Translations under genes and position numbers: made by a program
Shown here: piece by piece, positions 4,774-5,807 of the stretch
Layout: each line of letters begins with the position of its first letter
How positions within the stretch are numbered: the first letter of the stretch is position 1
Assembly (NCBI GenBank): GCA_943354745.1
Contig: CALRDB010000042.1
Span: 1 to 5,807, forward strand
DNA length: 5,807 nt
Origin: Candidatus Nomurabacteria bacterium
GTDB taxonomy: Bacteria > Patescibacteriota > Minisyncoccia > Phycocordibacterales > UBA10002
Reading direction: 5' to 3'
The notes under the pieces: model-generated
Database searches by the model: none
Told to the model about the DNA's origin: nothing
What the model saw: the letters and a program-made list of their open reading frames with translations, nothing else

Positions 4774-5031
4774 ATGAAAAATGAAGTATCGCAGACGATA
4801 AAGCCGATTCAGTTTCGCCAAACATTGTTTTGGGACGTTGACCCGAGAACCATAGACCCCGAAAAGCACGCGGTCTATATCATTGAGCGCATTCTTGATT
4901 TCGGTACCGATGAAGAAGTGCGTTGGATGTGGAAGTTTTATGACCATAGGGTGATACGCGGAGTCACCGAGACTTCGCGAGTGATTCATCCTCCAACCCG
5001 TGCATTTTGGAAACTAATGCTCTCATCATGA
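4774..5031 (+). CDS. DUF6922-like small protein, putative antitoxin partner
   Basis: The 85-residue product shows the pattern I associate with DUF6922: LFWDVDPRTIDPEKHAVYII (19-38), then ERIL, EEVRW, a tyrosine before a short helix, TSRVI and FWKLM. Function is not established; such genes commonly precede AbiEii-type nucleotidyltransferases, as here, and are therefore suspected antitoxins. The start is ATG 4774, fixed by the -10 box six bases upstream; longer frames from 4687 or 4756 would overlap prfB or the promoter. Its TGA stop overlaps the next start as ATGA (5028-5031), implying translational coupling. It is the only gene in the window that ends in TGA, the codon read by RF2, which is encoded directly upstream. 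Confidence 0.8.
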   Translation: MKNEVSQTIKPIQFRQTLFWDVDPRTIDPEKHAVYIIERILDFGTDEEVRWMWKFYDHRVIRGVTETSRVIHPPTRAFWKLMLSS

Positions 5032-5684
5032 ACGAGTGGAAATTCGACATACTACCGCAACCAACTCGCAAGGCTCTGGACTATCTGAAAGACGCTTCGT
5101 GGCTTCCTCGCGGAAAGTGGTATTTAGCGGGTGGCACGGCACTCGCGCTTCAAGCGGGGCACCGCCAATCGGTGGACTTGGATTTTTTCACGACCGAAAA
5201 GACCTTTCCTCCGGCGGAAGTAATCGCCCATTTGCCCGAAAATGTGTGGCAAGCCGACATTGTTAAGGAAGGAACCATCTATGGAAAGATTCACCATGCG
5301 AAAGTGAGTTTTATCGCGTACCCCTTTTTCATACCCGTCAAGCCAAAACTTACCTATGGTTTCGTGGAGATGCTGGATAAAGACGACATTGCGGTCATGA
5401 AGATTATTGCCATTAGTCAGCGTGGCAAAAAGAGAGATTTTGTAGACCTGTACTGGTACGTGAAAAACTGTGCCCCACTCCTCTCCATCGTAGAGAAATT
5501 AAAAAGGCAATATCCTACCGTTGCCCATAATTTTCAGCATATTATCAAAAGCCTCACCTATTTTGACGATGCAGACAAAGACCCGATGCCCCCGCTCCTG
5601 TTTGATGCCCGTTGGGACGACATTAAAAGATTCTTTCAAGAAGAAGCGGTAAAAACCGCCAAAGAACTTCTCGGTCTTGATTAA
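5028..5684 (+). CDS. AbiEii/AbiGii-type nucleotidyltransferase, putative toxin
   Basis: This 218-residue protein of the polymerase-beta-like nucleotidyltransferase fold has the signature AGGTALAL (34-41), GHR (44-46), and DLDFF (50-54), where Asp50 and Asp52 should bind catalytic metal. A downstream block, DDIAVMKIIAISQRGKKRDF (119-138) followed by VDLYW, is typical of AbiEii relatives. AbiEii toxins transfer nucleotides to target molecules, tRNA in studied relatives such as MenT, and act in abortive infection or persistence; the target here is unknown. ATG 5028 overlaps the upstream stop by four bases and gives the usual N-terminus; TTG 5007 would add seven residues and is less likely. A sampled block (5101-5160) is 65% GC, the highest in the window. 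A hairpin overlaps its stop codon, and a prfB remnant follows 10 bases after it. Confidence 0.9.
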   Translation: MNEWKFDILPQPTRKALDYLKDASWLPRGKWYLAGGTALALQAGHRQSVDLDFFTTEKTFPPAEVIAHLPENVWQADIVKEGTIYGKIHHAKVSFIAYPFFIPVKPKLTYGFVEMLDKDDIAVMKIIAISQRGKKRDFVDLYWYVKNCAPLLSIVEKLKRQYPTVAHNFQHIIKSLTYFDDADKDPMPPLLFDARWDDIKRFFQEEAVKTAKELLGLD

Positions 5685-5690
5685 GACCGA
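5671..5690 (+). terminator. Hairpin over the stop codon of the nucleotidyltransferase gene
   Basis: TCGGTCTT (5671-5678) and AAGACCGA (5683-5690) form a perfect 8-bp stem around GATT. Only TT follows, so it would be a weak intrinsic terminator at best. It sits exactly at the junction between the cassette and the prfB remnant, so it could also be a recombination or boundary structure. Confidence 0.45.
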
Positions 5691-5694
5691 TTAG

Positions 5695-5754
5695 GTGGAT
5701 AAAGTACTGAATGGGGAACTCGACGAATTCATAGAAGTGGAGAAAAATCTATAG
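5695..5754 (+). pseudogene. prfB: 3' remnant of a second prfB
   Basis: The stretch encodes VDKVLNGELDEFIEVEKNL and a TAG stop. Its first 13 codons give the same residues as RF2 285-297 with six differences, all synonymous; the last six residues differ. A TAG at 5692-5694 lies immediately upstream in frame, so it is not translated as part of RF2. It marks where a prfB gene once ended, next to a downstream promoter. Together with 2161-2277 it flanks the intact gene in the original order. It continues as a direct repeat to 5767. Confidence 0.88.
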
Positions 5755-5758
5755 AGCG

Positions 5759-5767
5759 TGGTACAAT
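5759..5767 (+). promoter_or_regulatory. Extended -10 promoter following the prfB remnant
   Basis: TGG precedes TACAAT (5762-5767), matching the promoter at 4759-4767 in sequence and in its position just after a prfB end. An ATG lies 8 bases downstream at 5776, again an almost leaderless arrangement. It is probably the promoter of the gene that originally followed prfB. Confidence 0.55.
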
Positions 5768-5775
5768 TATCCGCA

Positions 5776-5807
5776 ATGAAACGGGTTGGTGTAACCACAG
5801 CGTCGTG
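5776..5807 (+). CDS. First codons of an unidentified gene leaving the right edge
   Basis: Ten complete codons (MKRVGVTTAS) follow the -10 box at 5762-5767, and the frame is open to the edge. Too little is present to assign a family. The call rests on the promoter spacing, which repeats the pattern at 742, 2161 and 4774. Confidence 0.4.
   Translation, partial: MKRVGVTTAS

Noticed and set aside
4774..5031. Recoded genetic code (UGA as glycine, as in some CPR lineages)
   Set aside because: RF2 is encoded here, tryptophan uses TGG, and TGA acts as a sensible stop at 5029-5031.
3566..5266. Alternative + frames at 3566-3766 and 5036-5266
   Set aside because: They lie wholly inside the propeller and nucleotidyltransferase genes in other frames and show no recognisable motifs or start signals.

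Overview
The window looks like a fragment of a Patescibacteria (CPR) genome, most likely a Parcubacteria-type lineage. This is an inference from a short RF2 lacking much of domain 1, starts without Shine-Dalgarno sequences, TGn-type -10 boxes placed so that transcripts begin at or very near the ATG, palindromic GC-rich repeats, and small single-domain genes. TGA seems to be an ordinary stop: RF2 is encoded and one gene ends in TGA.

Layout, all on the + strand: the 3' end of a possible unknown gene (1-123); a RidA-family gene (194-601); a structured spacer; a leaderless HNH nuclease gene (742-1194) whose last 10 bases lie inside a tRNA-Thr(CGT) gene (1185-1257); a slipin/stomatin-like membrane protein (1307-2056); a paired REP-like palindrome (2069-2139); a large chimeric membrane protein (2161-3813); prfB for RF2 (3819-4730); a DUF6922-like / AbiEii-like nucleotidyltransferase pair (4774-5684) resembling a toxin-antitoxin module; a remnant of a prfB 3' end (5695-5754); and a promoter with the first codons of another gene (5776 to the edge).

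The main observation concerns prfB. The intact gene is bracketed by pieces of a second, diverged prfB in the right order and orientation. The first ~40 codons of the chimeric gene at 2161 match the start of prfB (26 of 32 residues over the core, 71 of 96 bases). The stretch at 5695-5754 matches the end of prfB (13 of 13 residues over its first 39 bases, with six synonymous changes). The 5' piece now supplies promoter, start codon and N-terminus to a membrane protein made of a transmembrane helix, a thioredoxin-like domain without its CxxC, and a seven-repeat LVIVD propeller. The 3' piece, together with a TGGTAYAAT promoter, forms imperfect direct repeats around the nucleotidyltransferase pair. 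The simplest reading is that a segment carrying cargo + complete prfB + cargo was recombined into a resident prfB, or that prfB is a repeated insertion site for cassettes that restore the gene. No integrase is present in the window, so the mechanism is open.

Base composition is mosaic. Sampled 60-base blocks of the HNH and propeller genes are 33-40% GC, against 55-65% for slipin, prfB and the nucleotidyltransferase.
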